DNA from: Symbiodinium natans
Lineage: Eukaryota > Sar > Dinophyceae > Suessiales > Symbiodiniaceae
Assembly: GCA_905221605.1 (NCBI GenBank)
Contig: CAJNDS010002760.1
Location: forward strand, 225,501 to 289,500
Reading direction: 5' to 3'
DNA: 64,000 bases
Below the pieces are notes generated by a model. It was not told the origin of the DNA, did no database searches, and saw only the letters and a list, made by a program, of their open reading frames with translations. Position 1 is the first letter of the stretch, and each line of letters begins with the position of its first letter. Both the position numbers and the translations under genes were made by a program. Positions 19,700 to 32,332 of this stretch are shown here, in pieces.

Positions 19700-21025
19700 C
19701 AGTCCTCCCTGAATCGGTTTTCCAAAAACTTACAGGGGGACACTGCTTGCGAGTTGTCATTTTGGGAGCTCAGTTTTCCAAAAACTGAAGGGGGACACTG
19801 CTTGCGATTTGTCATTTTGGGAGCTCAGTTTTCCAAAAGCTTAAGGGGGACACTGCTTGCGATTTGTCATTTCGGGAGCGCAGTTTTCCAAAAAACTTAA
19901 GGGGGACACTGCTTGCGATTTGTCATTTTGGGAGCTTAGTTTTCCAAAAGTTTAAGGGGGACACTGCTTGCGATTTGTCATTTTGGAAGCGCATTTTTCC
20001 AAAAAACTTACGGGGGACACTGCTTGCGATTTGTCATTTTGGGAGCTTAGTTTTCCAAAAGCTTAAGGGGGACACTGCTTGCGATTTGTCATTTTGGAAG
20101 CGCATTTTTCCAAAAAACTTGCGGGGGACACTGCTTGCGATTTGTCATTTTGGGAGCTGAGTTTTCCAAAAGCTTAAGGGGGACACTGCTTGCGATTTGT
20201 CATTTTGGGAGCGCAGTTTTCCAAAAAACTGAAGGGGGACACTGCTTGCGATTTGTCATTTTGGGAGCTCAGTTTTCCAAAAGCTTAAGGGGGACACTGC
20301 TTGCGATTTGTCATTTCGGGAGCGCGGTTTTCCAAAAAACTTTCGGGGGACACTGCTTGCGATTTGTCATTTTGGGAGCTTAGTTTTCCAAAAGCTTAAG
20401 GGGGACACTGCTTGCGATTTGTCATTTTGGAAGCGCAGTTTTCCAAAAAACTTTCGGGGGACACTGCTTGCGATTTGTCATTTTTGGAGCTGAGTTTTCC
20501 AAAAGCTTAAGGGGGACACTGCTTGCGATTTGTCATTTTGGGAGCGCAGTTTTCCAAAAAACTTACGGGGGACACTGCCTGCGATTTGTCATTTTGGGAG
20601 CTTAGTTTTCCAAAAGCTTAAGGGGGACACTGCTTGCGATTTGTCATTTTGGAAGCGCATTTTTCCAAAAACTTAAAGGGGACACTGCTTGCGATTTGTC
20701 ATTTTGGGAGCGCAGTTATCCAAAAATCTTACGGGGAAACTGCTTGCGATATGTCATTTTGGGAGCGCAGTTTTCCAACAACTTAAGGGGGGAAACTGCT
20801 TGCGATATGTCATTTTGGGAGCTCAGTTTTCAAAAACTTAAGGGGGACACTGCTTGCGATTTGTCATTTTGGGAGCTCGGTTTTCCAAAAACTTAGAGGG
20901 GGACACTGCTTGCGATTTGTCATTTTGGGAGCTCAGTTTTTCAAAAATTTGCGGGGGACACTGCTTGCGATTTGTCATTTTGGGAGCTTTGTTTTCCAAA
21001 ACTTAAGGGGTACACTGCTTGTAAG
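19700..21025. repeat. 55-bp satellite, block 1
   Basis: About 24 tandem copies of a 55-bp unit with core GACACTGCTTGCGATTTGTC followed by ATTTTGGGAGC(T/G)CAG and TTTTCCAAAA. Some units alternate between AGCTCAG/AGCTTAG and AGCGCAG, suggesting dimeric higher order. It starts directly after the palindromic satellite. Confidence 0.95.
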
Positions 21026-21054
21026 AGAACCCTTTATGTATTATTTGACCCGTG

Positions 21055-21180
21055 GCCTTGGTGAGGATCTTGGTCTGTATTCCTTATTCCTTATTCAATA
21101 TTCCTTATTCCTTATTCCTTATTCTCTATTCCCTATTCTCTATTCCCTATTCCTTAATCCTTACCCCTTGTTCCTTACCT
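21055..21180. repeat. ATTCCTT-type microsatellite
   Basis: Irregular tandem TTCCTTATTCC / TTCCCTATTCTC units. Confidence 0.85.
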
Positions 21181-21182
21181 AG

Positions 21183-21612
21183 TCTAGGGTTTAGGGTTTG
21201 GGGTTTTGGGTTTAGGGTTGAGGGTTTAGGGTTGAGGTAGGGTTTGGGGTTTAGGGTTTAGGGTTTGGGGGTTTGGGGGTTTAGGGGTTTAGGATTTGGG
21301 GTTTAGGGTAGCTCAGGGTTGAGGGTTTGTGGTTTTGGCTGAGGGTTAAGGGGTTTGCGGTTTAAGAGTTTAGGGTTTGTGATTTGGGGTTAGGGTTTGG
21401 GGTTTAGAGGGTTTGGGGTTTAGGGATTTAGGATTTGGGGTTTAGGGTTTGGGGTCGGTTTGGGGGGTATTTAAGCGTCTCCGGATTTAGCGGTTTAAAT
21501 GGCTTAGCTTTGACTTGAGGAGTCGGGCTTTGAGGACGCGTAGAGGTTCGGATTTAGGGTCTGAACCATAAACCCTAAACCCCAAACCCTGAACCCTAAA
21601 CCCTAAGAGGGA
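21183..21612. repeat. Degenerate telomeric tract
   Basis: TTTAGGG-derived units with frequent TTTGGGG, TTGAGGG and TTTGTGG variants, ending in a short CCCTAAA run. It separates the 55-bp and 87-bp satellites and is the last telomeric sequence before 32.3 kb. Confidence 0.85.
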
Positions 21613-21617
21613 CTTTA

Positions 21618-24600
21618 CAATGCTCCTACCCTCTTCCGTTTTGTGTGGCATTTCAAGACTTTGGCAGGGCGCCAAGGGGCTCCCGGCAAATCTCAACCCG
21701 CAAAGTTGTTCCTACCCTCTTCCGTTTTGTGTGGTATTTGCAGGACTTTGGCAGGGCGCCAAGGGAACCCCGGCAAATTTCGACATGCAAAGTTGTTCTT
21801 ACCCTCTTCCGTTTCGTGTGGTATTTCCAGGACTTTTTGCAGGGCGCCAAGGGGATCCCGGCAAATTTCGACCCGCAAAGTTGTTCCTACCCTCTTCCGT
21901 TTTGTGTGGTATTCGCAGGACTTTGGCAGGGCGCCAAGGGGATCCCGGCAAATTTCGACCTTCAAAGTTGTTCCTACCCTCTTCCGTTTTGTGTGGTATT
22001 TACAGGACTTTTTGCAGGGCGCCAAGGGGATCCCGGCACATCTCAACCCGCAAAGTTGTTCCTACCCTCTTCCGTTTTGTGTGGTATTTGGAGGACTTTG
22101 GAAGGGCGCCAAGGGGACCCCGGCGAATTTCGACCTGTAAAAGTTGTCCCTACCCTCTTCCGTTTTGCGTGGTATTTGCAGGACTCTGGCAGGGCGCCAA
22201 GGGGATCCCGGCAAATTTCGACATGCAAAGTTGTTCCTACCCTCTTCCGTTTTGTGTGGTATTTGCAGGACTTTCGCAGGGCACCAAGGGGATCCCGGTA
22301 AATTTCGACCCGCAAAGTTGTTCCTACCCTCTTCCGTTTTGTGTGGCATTTGCAAGACTTTGGCATGGCGCCAAGGGGATCCCGGCAAATTTCGACATGC
22401 AAAGTTGTTCCTACCCTCTGTCGTTTTGTGTGGGGCATTTGCAGGACTTTCGCAGGGCGCCAAGGGGATCCCGGCAAATCTCAACCCGCAAAGTTGTTCC
22501 TACCCTCTTCCGTTTTGTGTGGTATTTGCAGGACTTTGGCAGGGCGCCAAGGGGATCCCGGCAAATTTCGACCTGCAAAGTTGTTCCTACCCTCTTCCGT
22601 TTTGTGTGTTATTTGCAGGACTTTTTGCAGGGCGCCAAGGGGATCCCGGCAAATTTCGACCCGCAAAGTTGTTCCTACCCTCTTCCGTTTTGTGTGGTAT
22701 TTGCAGGACTTTGGCAGGGCGCCAAGGGGATCCCGGCAAATTTCGACCTGCAAAGTTGTTCCTACCCTCTTCCGTTTTGTGTGGTATTTACAGGACTTTT
22801 TGCAGGGCGCCAAGGGGATCCCGGCACATCTCAACCCGCAAAGTTGTTCCTACCCTCTTCCGTTTTGTGTGGTATTTGGAGGACTTTGGAAGGGCGCCAA
22901 GGGGACCCCGGCGAATTTCGACCTGTAAAAGTTGTCCCTACCCTCTTCCGTTTTGCGTGGTATTTGCAGGACTTTGGCAGGGCGCCAAGGCGATCCCGGC
23001 AAATTTCGACATGCAAAGTTGTTCCTACCCTCTTCCGTTTTGCGTGGTATTTGCAGGACTTTCGCAGGGCACCAAGGGGATCCCGGCAAATTTCGACCCG
23101 CAAAGTTGTTCCTACCCTCTTCCGTTTTGTGTGGCATTTGCAAGACTTTGGCATGGCGCCAAGGGGATCCCGGCAAATTTCGACATGCAAAGTTGTTCCT
23201 ACCCTCTGTCGTTTTGTGTGGCATTTGCAGGACTTTCGCAGGGCGCCAAGGGGATCCCGGCAAATCTCAACCCGCAAAGTTGTTCCTACCCTCTTCCGTT
23301 TTGTGGTATTTGCAGGACTTTGGCAGGGCGCCAAGGGGATCCCGGCAAATTTCGACCTGCAAAGTTGTTCCTACCCTCTTCCGTTTTGTGTGTTATTTGC
23401 AGGACTTTGGCAGGGCGCCAAGGGGATCCCGGCAAATTTCGACATGCAAAGTTGTTCCTACCCTCTTCCGTTTTGTGTGGTATTTGCAGGACTTTGGCAG
23501 GGCGCCAAGGGGCTCCCGGCAAATCTCAACCTGCAAAGTTGTTCCTACCCTCTTCCGTATTGTGTGGTATTTGCAGGACTTTCGCAGGGCGCCAAGGGGA
23601 TCCCGCAAAATTTAAACCCGCAAAGTTGTTCCTACCATCTTCCGTTTTGTGTGGTATTGGCAGGACTTTGGCAGGGCGCCAAAGGGATCCCGGCAAATTT
23701 CGACCTGTAAAGGTTGTTCCTACCCTCTTCCGTTTTGTGTGGTATTTGCAGGACTTTGGCAGGGCGCCAAGGGGCTCCCGGCAAATCTCAACCCGCAAAG
23801 TTGTTCCTACCCTCTTCCGTTTTGTGTGGTATTTGCAGGACTTTGGCAGGGCGCCAAGGGGATCCCGGCAAATTTCGACCTGTAAAGGTTGTTCCTGCCC
23901 TCTTCCTTCTTGTGTGGTATTTGCAGGACTTTCGCAGGGCGCCAAGGGGACCCCGGCTAATTTCGACCCGCAAAGTTGTTCCTACCCTCTTCCGTGTTGT
24001 GTGGTATTTGCAGGACTTTGACAGGAAGCCAAGGGGATCCTGGCAAATTTCAACCCGCAAAATTGTTCCTACCCTCTTCAGTTTTGTGTGGTATTTGCAG
24101 GACTTTGGCAGGGCGCCAAAGGGATCCCGGCAAATTTCGACCTGTAAAGGTTGTTCCTACCCTCTTCCGTTTTGCGTGGTAGCGCCAAGGGGATCCCGGC
24201 AAATTTCGACCCGCAAAGTTGTTCCTACCCTCTTCCGTTTTGTGTGGTATTTGCAGGACTTTCGCAGGGCGCCAAGGGGATCCCGGCAAATTTCGACCTG
24301 TAAAGGTTGTTCCTGCCCTCTTCCTTCTTGTGTGGTATTTGCAGGACTTTGGCAGGGCGCCAAGGGGATCCCGGCAAATTTCGACCTGTAAAGGTTGTTC
24401 CTACCCTCTTCCTTTTTGTGTAGTATTTGCAGGACTTTGGCAGGGCGCCAAGGGGCTCCTCTTCCGTTTTGTGTGGTATTCGCAGGACTTTGGCAGGGCG
24501 CCAAGGGAACCCCGGCAAATTTCGACATGCAAAGTTGTTCTTACCCTCTTCCGTTTTGTGTGGTATTTGCAGGACTTTGGCAGGGCGCCAAGGGGATCCC

Positions 24601-25275
24601 GGCAAATTTCGACCTGTAAAGGTTGTTCCTACCCTCTTCCGTTTTGCGTGGTATTTGCAGGACTTTGACAGGGCGCCAAGGGGACCCCGGCTAATTTCGA
24701 CCCGCAAAGTTGTTCCTACCCTCTTCCGTGTTGTGTGGTATTTGCAGGACTTTGACAGGAAGCCAAGGGGATCCTGGCAAATATCAACCCGCAAAATTGT
24801 TCCTACCCTCTTCCTTATTGTGTGGTATTTGCAGGACTTTGGCAGGGCGCCAAGGGGATCCCGGCAAATCTCAACCCGCAAAGTTGTTCCTACCCTCTTC
24901 CGTTTTGTGTGGTATTTGCAGGACTTTGGCAGGGCGCCAAGGGGATCCCGGCAAATTTGGACCCGCAAAGTTGTTCCTACCCTCTTCCGTATTGTGTGGT
25001 ATTTGCAGGACTTTGACAGGGCGCCAAGGGGTCCCGGAAAATATCAACCCGCAAAGTTGTTCCTACCCTCTTCCGTTTTGTGTGGTATTTGCAGGACTTT
25101 GGCAGGGCGCTAAAGGGATCCCGGCAAATTTCGACCTGTAAAGGTTGCACCTACCCGCTTCCGTTTTGTGTGGTGTGGTATTTGCAGGACGTTCGCAGGG
25201 CGCCAAGGGGATCCCGGCAAATTTCGACCCGCAAAGTTGTTCCTACCCTCTTCCGTTTTGTGTGGCATTTGCAGG
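21618..25275. repeat. 87-bp satellite
   Basis: About 42 tandem copies of an 87-bp unit: CTACCCTCTTCCGTTTTGTG, GGTATTTGCAGGACTTTGGC, AGGGCGCCAAGGGGATCCCG, GCAAATTTCGACCTGCAAAG, TTGTTC. Because 87 is a multiple of 3 and the unit lacks stops in several frames, frames of up to 696 codons appear on both strands; I do not treat them as genes. Blocks of several units are themselves duplicated (about 21.8-22.5 kb and 22.6-23.3 kb are near-identical in unit order), pointing to unequal exchange. Confidence 0.95.
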
Positions 25276-25648
25276 TCTCTAGATTTACCTTTACTTAATA
25301 CAATTTAATGTATTTAAATAATTTAATTCCACAGAATTACATTATCTAAATTCATTTAATCCGAATGCGTGAAAAACATTTTAAATAATTTAGTTCTGCG
25401 GGAGTAAATTCTTTAAATAAATTCAATTAGTTAAATTGTTTAAACCAATTCAATTAGGGGTAAATCTGGAGATTACTACGAATTAAATTATGCCCTTTTT
25501 CCTTTAAAACAAGGCGGTTCACCAGTACCAAATGTTCTTAGAGAATGTCTCTGAAAGTTTGGTACTGTTGAACCGCCCTGTTTCCTCTAAAACAAGGCGG
25601 TTCAACAGTACCAACCTTACCCTGCTCCTGTTTTCACAATTCATCCTT
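25276..25648. other. AT-rich spacer with inverted repeat
   Basis: 25276-25500 is AT-rich with repeated AATTTAAT-like words. Around 25505-25610 the motif AACAAGGCGGTTCA(C/A)CAGTACC appears twice on one strand and once inverted (GGTACTGTTGAACCGCCCTG), which could form a hairpin. Confidence 0.7.
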
Positions 25649-25649
25649 T

Positions 25650-27990
25650 TTGTTGTCATTATTTCGAAAAGAAAAAGGGAAGGGAGAGATAAGGGAGAGA
25701 GGATCGATAAAGATGAGTCCCATGTTCTCCGTGCCTTGTTTTGTCTTTGCTCTTCCTGTTAAAAATGCAATCCTGCCTATCTCTCCTCCTCCTTTTTGTT
25801 TAACGGAAAAAACACAAGAAAAGAAAACAAGAGGGGAATGGAGGCCCTTTTCCATTCTCATACTTTTTCAATGGTTGGGGAAAGTGGCTGGGTTGGCTGC
25901 TTGCCCGTGGCCCTCCTCCATGCTTCAGCATATCCCTCCTCTCGCCCTATCTCTTCGGTTCTTTTCATTGTTCCCAAACGGAAACAGAAAGCGAGTTCCT
26001 TTCATTTTCATTGTTCTAGCTTTGGCTTTTATTTTACAGGGAAACGAACAAGAGAGAACAAAGACAAGAGAGGAAAGATGAAGACAAGCACCATCTTCTC
26101 TTTGCCATGGGTAAGGAACGGGTGTCCCTTTGGATCGTTTTCTGCATCTTCAAGCGAGAAAAAAGGACGCACCTTCTCATTCAAAAGGGACAGGGGAGAG
26201 ATGATGGGTCTAGAGGAATGCCACCTTCTTTGCGCCTTGTTTAGTGCGTCCCTCTCCTTGCTTCCTGTCTCTTCTATTCCTTGCAGTACGCTTCCAGAAA
26301 AAAGGCATCCTTGTGATCTCTCCTCTCTCACTTCTTTTTCCCTTCTCTCCATCTATTACCTTTTAACTGATTAAAGCAGGAAAGGAACTTGAATGATAAA
26401 GCTGGTGACTCCTTGCACGTGGACCTTGCCGTACTTCATCATAACCCACTTCTCGGCCTATCTCTTCTGTTCCTTTCCTTACCCTTCTCCTTTGTTCATA
26501 CTTCTTCCTTTCTGTTTTCCTTATTTCGACAAGGAAGAGGGAAGGGAGAGATAAGGGAGAGAGGATCGATAAGTTCCATCTTCTCTGTGCCTTGTTTTGT
26601 CTTTCCTTCTCCTTTATTCATCTCTCTTCTATTCTTGTCTTTGCTCTTCCTCCTTCTCTCTCCCTCCTCTTCAACGACAAAAACACAATAGAAATTAAAG
26701 TAAGAGGGGGACGGAGGCCCTTTTTCCATTCTTATCCTTTTTCAATGGTTGGGGAAAGTGAGCGGGGTTGGCTGCTTGCCCGTGGCCCTCCTCCATGCTT
26801 CAGCATATCCCTCCTCTCGCCGTATCTCTTCGGTTATTATCGTTGTTCCCAAACGGAAAAAGAAAGCGAGTTCCTTTCATTTTCATGGTTCTTTCTTTAG
26901 CTTTTTTATTTTACAGGGAAACGAACAAGAGAGAACAAAGACAAGAGAGGAAAGATGAAGACAAGTACCATCTTCTCTTGGCCATGGGCGATGGAACGGG
27001 TGTCCCTTTGGATCGTTTTCTGCATCTTCAAGCGAGAAAAAAGGACGCCCCCGAAACAAAAAACAACAATGTCTCTCTCTGTCTCTATCCGTGTCGCTAT
27101 CTATCTTTCTTTCGCTCTTTCTTTAGCTTTCGCTCTTTCCCTGTCCCTACCTCTATCTCTCACTCACTCATTCTCAGTCTTTCAGTCTCTCAGTCTCTCT
27201 ATCTCACTCTATGCGCGATGGAAGCAGGCGCTTGCTGTACGCTTCCAGAAAAAAAGGCATCCTTGTGATCTCTCCTCTCTCACTTCTTTTTCCCTTCTCT
27301 CCATCTATTTCCTTTTAACTGATTAAAAGCAGGAAAGGAACTTGAATGATAAAGCTGGTGACTCCTTGCACGTGGACCTTGCCGTACTTCATCATATCCC
27401 ACTTCTCTGCCTATCTCTTCTGTTCCTTTCCTTACCCTTCTCCTTTGTTCATACTTCTTCCTTTTTGTTTTCCTTATTTCGACAAGGAAGAGGGAAGGGA
27501 GAGATAAGGGAGAGAGGATCGATAAGTTCCATCTTCTCTGTGCCTTGTTTTGTCTTTCCTTATCCTTTATGAATCTCTCTTCTATTCTTGTCTTTGCTCT
27601 TCCTGTTAAGAATCAATCCTGTCTATTTATCCTCCTCCTTCTCCCTTCTCCCTTCTCTTCACCGACAAAAAAACACAAGAAAAGACAAAAACACAGGGAA
27701 ATGGAGGCCCTTTTCTTTTCTTATGCTTTTTCAATGGTTGGGGAAAGTGACGTGGCCCCTGTCCATGCTTCAGCGTATCCCTCCCCTTGCCCTATCTCCT
27801 CGGTTCTTTCCATTGTTCCCAAACGGAAAAGAAAGCGAGTTCCTTTCATTTTCATTGTTCTTCCTTTGGTTTTTTATTTCAAAGGCAAACGAACAAGAGA
27901 GAAGAAAGACAAGAAAGAGAGGAAAGACGAAGACGAGTACCATCTTGTCTTTGCCACGGGCAAAACCCGAGCCCTAGCTTCCAAATAAAC
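25650..27990. repeat. Three diverged tandem copies of a 0.86-0.95 kb unit
   Basis: The motif GGGAAGGGAGAGATAAGGGA followed by GAGAGGATCGATAA begins copies near 25670, 26530 and 27490. Each copy continues with the same blocks (TTTTCAATGGTTGGGGAAAG, ATGCTTCAGC(A/G)TATCCCTCC, GAAACGAACAAGAGAGAACA). The 5' ends are shared and the 3' ends vary, the third being shorter. Frames of 70-190 codons occur but differ between copies by frameshifts, so coding is unlikely. Confidence 0.8.
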
Positions 27991-28054
27991 CCTATTTAAG
28001 CCACCGGGGGGGGGAGGGGCGCCAGGCGGCCAGGGGGACAGGGTAGAAAGGCCC

Positions 28055-29065
28055 GAAACCACCTAAACTATCTAAACTATCTAACCTTGAATATGTAGAA
28101 TGTGGGAGCTCAGTGTTCCAAAAACTTAAGGGGGACACTGCTTGCGATTTGTCATTTTGGGAGCTCCGTTTTTCAAAAACTTGCGGGGGACACTGCTGGC
28201 GATTTGACATTTTGGGAGCTCCGTTTTCCAAAAGCAGGGGTACACTGCTTGCGAATTGTCATTTTGGGACCTCAGGTTTCCAAAAACTTTAGGGTGGACA
28301 CTGCTTGCGATTCATCATTTTAGGAGCTCAGTTGTCCAAAAACTTAAAGGGGACACTGCTGGCGATTTATCATTTTGGGAGCTCCATTTTCCAAAAAAAT
28401 CAGGGGGGCACTGCTTGCGATCTGTCATTTTGGGCGCTCAGTTTTCCAAAAAAAAGAGGGGGGACACTACAGCTTGCGATTTGTCATTTTGGGAGCTCCG
28501 TTTTCCAAAAACTGAAGGGGGACACTGCTTGCGATTTGTCCTTTTGGGAGCTCAGTTTTCCGAACACTTACTTGCGATTTGTCATTTTTGAAGTTCGGTT
28601 TTCCAAAAAATTAAGGGGGCACACTGCTTGCGATTTGTCATTTTGGGAGCTCAGTTTTCCAGAAACTTAAGGGGGGCACGCTTGCGATTTGTCATTTTGG
28701 GAGCTCGGTTTTCCAAAAACTTAGAGGGGGACACTGCTTGCGATTTGTCATTTTGGAAGCTCTGTTTTCCAAAACTTCAGGGGGACAATGCTTGTGACTT
28801 CTCATCTTGGGAGCTCAGTTTTCCAAACGCTTAAAGGGGACTCTGCTTGCGATTTGTCATTTTGGAAGCCCTGTTTTCCAAAACTTCAGGGGTAACAATG
28901 CTTGCGATTTGTCATTTTGGGAGCCCAGTTTTCCAAAAACTTAAGAGGGACACTGCTTGCGATTTATCGTTTTGGGAGCTCAGTTTTCCAAACGCTTACG
29001 GGGGACACTGCTTGCGATTTGTCATTTCGGGAGCTCAGTTTTCCAAAAACTTAAGGGTGACTTAA
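28055..29065. repeat. 55-bp satellite, block 2
   Basis: About 17 more diverged copies of the unit seen at 19700-21025. They are preceded at 28060-28088 by CTAAACTATCTAAACTATCT, a remnant of the 9-bp palindromic satellite, so the junction of the two satellites is itself duplicated about 8 kb away. Confidence 0.9.
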
Positions 29066-29099
29066 ATTCCAGCCCCCCCCTGCCCAAGGCCGTCCCCAG

Positions 29100-29320
29100 G
29101 AAGAACAAGAAGAAGAGAAGAGAAGAGAAGGAGAAGGAGAAGGAGAAGGAGAAGGAGAAGGAGAAGGAGAAGGAGAAGGGGAAGGAGAAGGAGAAGGAGA
29201 AGGAGAAGGAGAAGGAGAAGGAGAAGGAGAAGGAGAAGGAGAAGAGAAGAGAAGGAGAAGGGAAGAGAAGAGAAGAGAAGGGCAGAGAAAAGAGAGAGAG
29301 AGAGAGAGAGCGCAGAGAAG
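29100..29320. repeat. GGAGAA purine-strand microsatellite
   Basis: About 150 bp of GAGAAG units, then GAGAAGAGAAG and (GA)n: strongly purine-biased on the + strand and able to form triplex DNA. Confidence 0.95.
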
Positions 29321-31595
29321 CGGGAGGAAATTGTAGTGAGATGGATTTGTGTCCTTACACAAACATTCAAAGAAGAGAAAGAAGAGAGGCGAGGGTGGAT
29401 GAAGGTAGTGAGATTGAATAGTGGCGCCTCTCAGAATTTGTTGTTTATTCCTTCTTTCTTTCTTCCTCCCAAAGACCAGAAAGGGATGAGAGGAGAGTTA
29501 CGACAATTGAAATGTTCTTTGTCCTTCTCCTTGATAAGAAAGAAGAAAAAACACTTTTGTTCATTCCTTGGTGTTTTCCTCTTGTCGTCTGTTCCTTCTC
29601 GCTGAATGAGTCTGTTGAAAGAACACGCACAAATCAACAGGGGAGCCGTTTTGTCCTATCTGAACAGAACTGTTGGAACTCAGCGGGGGTGGATTGCAGA
29701 CAAACTGGAGGGAACAGGGGAACTCAGCCCTGCGAGGGGCCACTTTTTGCAACATAACTGCCCCCCACGTGCACACGCGCAGCCCCAAATCTGACTTCGC
29801 GAGACTGTTTGCAATTCTCTCCTCCATAAGAAAAGCAAAGAGCAGAGAAAAAGCGAGAAGAGATGTGAGCGAGGACGAAGGTAACGAGATGATCTTGGGT
29901 TCTTGGACATTCATCTTTGTTTCCGGCAAGAACAGAGCCAGAGAAGAGAGATAAGAGAGCAAGATAAGAGAGCAGAGGAGAGGATGGATGAAGGCAGTGA
30001 GAATGAATCAGGGCGCCTCCCCCTTATTTTTTGGTTTATTTTCTTCCTCATTTCTTCTCCAACAGAGTGACATGTTTTCATGTTTACCTCTTCCTTGTTC
30101 TTCTCCTGTTATCCGACTCCTTTTCTCCTGAAAGAACCGTACGTTAGTTAAAGGTTTGTTGCTTTCCTCTTGTTGTCTGTTCCTTTCTCGCTGAATGGGA
30201 AGATCAAAAGAACATGCTGGACAGGGGCACAGGGGAACCGTCTTCGTCCTTGTATATACCCCCTTCTTTCTCCTCAACCGAAGGAACGGAAAAGTTGGAA
30301 CGCAGGGGAAAGATTAAAGAAGGCAAAAGGAAGGGAACAGGGGAACTCATCCCTGTCCTAGGGGGAGAATGGGCCTCCCTTACGCAACAAACAAGTACTT
30401 GCTTCTCCTTTTTCCCGTCCATGTGCTTCGCTCATCTAGTGTTATGCATTCTCTCCTCCATAGAGAGCAGAGAGAAGAGGGAGGATGAATGTGGTGACAT
30501 TGGTTTGTGCTGTTAAATCTTCATTCTGTAACAAAAGAACCACATGGAGGATGAATGCAGTGAGACTGAGTAAGGGCGCTTATCTTTATCCCTTCCTTGT
30601 GTGTTTCTTGTACATTCTGCTCGTGGCTTCCTCTTTCTTTTTCTTGTTGTTATCTAGCTTGCTTAAACACTCTTGTTGGTTCCTTGTTTTTCCCCTGTTG
30701 TCTGTTCCTTTCTCGCTGAATGGGAAGATCAAGAAAACATGCTGGACAGGGGAGACGTCGTCGTCCTTGTATACACCCTTCTTTCTCCGTAAACGAAGGA
30801 ACGGACGAGTTGGAACGCAGGGGAGAGATTAAAGAAGGCAAGAGGAAGGGAACAGGGGAACTCATCCCTGCCCTAGGGGGAGAGTGGGCCTCCTGATGCA
30901 ACAAACAACTAACTACTTGCTTCTCTCTCATCTTCCCGTCCATGTGCTTCGCTCATCTAGTGTTATGCATTCTCTCTCGCGCAAGAAAATCAAGAAGAGA
31001 CACAAGCTAGAAGGGAGAGAGCAGAGAGAAGAAGTAGGATAAGAAGAGAACCACAGAAGAGAAAGAAGAGAGGATTAGAGGATGAGTGCAGTGAGACTGA
31101 GTGTGGGCACTTCTCTTTGCGATGGGTTTTCATTCCTCGTGTTTTCCTTGTACATTCTGCTCGTGGTTTCCTCGTCCTTGTTCTTGTTGTTCTCTTTATC
31201 TAGCTTGCTTAAACACTCTTGCTAACACCTGTAGATAAAATGAACCTGCATAAGTGGACAGTGGAACCGTCTTCGTCCTTCTTCTTTACCCCTTCTTTCT
31301 CCTTAAAAGACGGAACAGAACAGTTGGAGCGCAGAGGAGGGACTAAAGAAGGCAAAGGAAGGGAACAGGGGCTCTACGAGGAGTGGGCCTCCCCTATGCA
31401 ACAAACAACTACCTGCTTCTCGCTCTTCCCGTCCATGCGCTTCGCTCATCTAGTGTTACGCATTCTCTCCTCCATAAGCAAAACAAGAGACAAAAGCTAG
31501 AAGTGAGAGAGCAGACAGAAGAGGGAGGATGAATGGGTTGAGATTGACATGTGTTCTTTATATGTAGCCATTATTCTCCTCGGTAAGAAGAGCCA

Positions 31596-31630
<35 letters not shown>

Positions 31631-31960
31631 GAGCGCGAGAGAGAGAGAGAGAGTGAGACAGAGAGAGAGCGAAAAGAGGAGACGGTGGATGAAGGTAGTG
31701 AGACTGACTTTTTCTTTGATGATTCCTTCCACTTTCCTTTTCTTCTACCCAAAGTCAAGAAAGGGAAGAGAGGAGAGGGTGTAAAGTGAATAGTGACTGA
31801 ATGTAAAGAGTTCTATGGTTCCTTGATCTTCTCCTGTTCCGACCCCTTTTTCTCCTCGACAACAGGAAGGGGTCATGCACCCTGGACTGTTCGTACAATC
31901 CTTTTATAACCGTTGAATGCACAACCCTAGACCATGAACCCAAAAGACGTAAAATGTCAC
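29321..31960. repeat. GA-rich region with about 0.5-kb tandem duplications
   Basis: Blocks recur at roughly 500-bp spacing, for example CCGTCCATGTGCTTCGCTCA near 30415 and 30940 with a relative near 31427, and CCTTTCTCGCTGAATGGGAA near 30180 and 30710. GA microsatellites lie at 31598-31670. Short open frames on both strands are not conserved between copies. I see no supportable gene. Confidence 0.7.
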
Positions 31961-32332
31961 CTACTTTCTAGTAGCAATATGCATAATATGAAACGCAAAC
32001 TACTCATTTGATAAGTGTTAATACTGTTGAAGTAAAACCCAAAGCAAGTAATCACATTATACCTAAAGGTCCATGGGACATATATATATACATACCCCTA
32101 CCCCCAGACCGCACCTGCAGCAATGGCAATAAGGCCGAGTTGCTTGTAGTACTTTCTGCCAGGCCATAAATGAGGGTACGCTTGGTTGGAAGACGCCGGA
32201 GAGGTTTGCGCCACTGTCAAGTAACGACAGGGGGAGTTCCAGTCCCTTTCCTTTGTTGTCTAGCTCTGGGGGGGGGGGGGGGGCACACAACCAAAGCAAT
32301 TTAGGGTTTAGGGTTTAGGGTTTAGGGTTTAG

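Noticed and set aside
19700-21025. Resemblance of the 55-bp satellite (CATTTTGGGAGCTCAG) to the dinoflagellate spliced leader (CATTTTGGCTCAAG)
   Set aside because: Only an 8-base exact match plus a partial one. There is no GT donor after the motif and no snRNA-like downstream region, so chance is the better explanation.
21620-24391. Very long open frames (up to 696 codons) over the 87-bp satellite
   Set aside because: Unit length is a multiple of 3 and several frames on both strands are open at once. This follows from the repeat and is not evidence of a gene.
29051-29421. Lys/Glu-rich + frame and Ser/Pro or Leu-rich - frames
   Set aside because: GGAGAA microsatellite artefacts with no flanking gene signals.
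25650-31960. Many 60-190-codon frames in the tandem duplicated GA/CT-rich region
   Set aside because: Homologous copies are shifted in frame relative to each other and composition follows the base bias.
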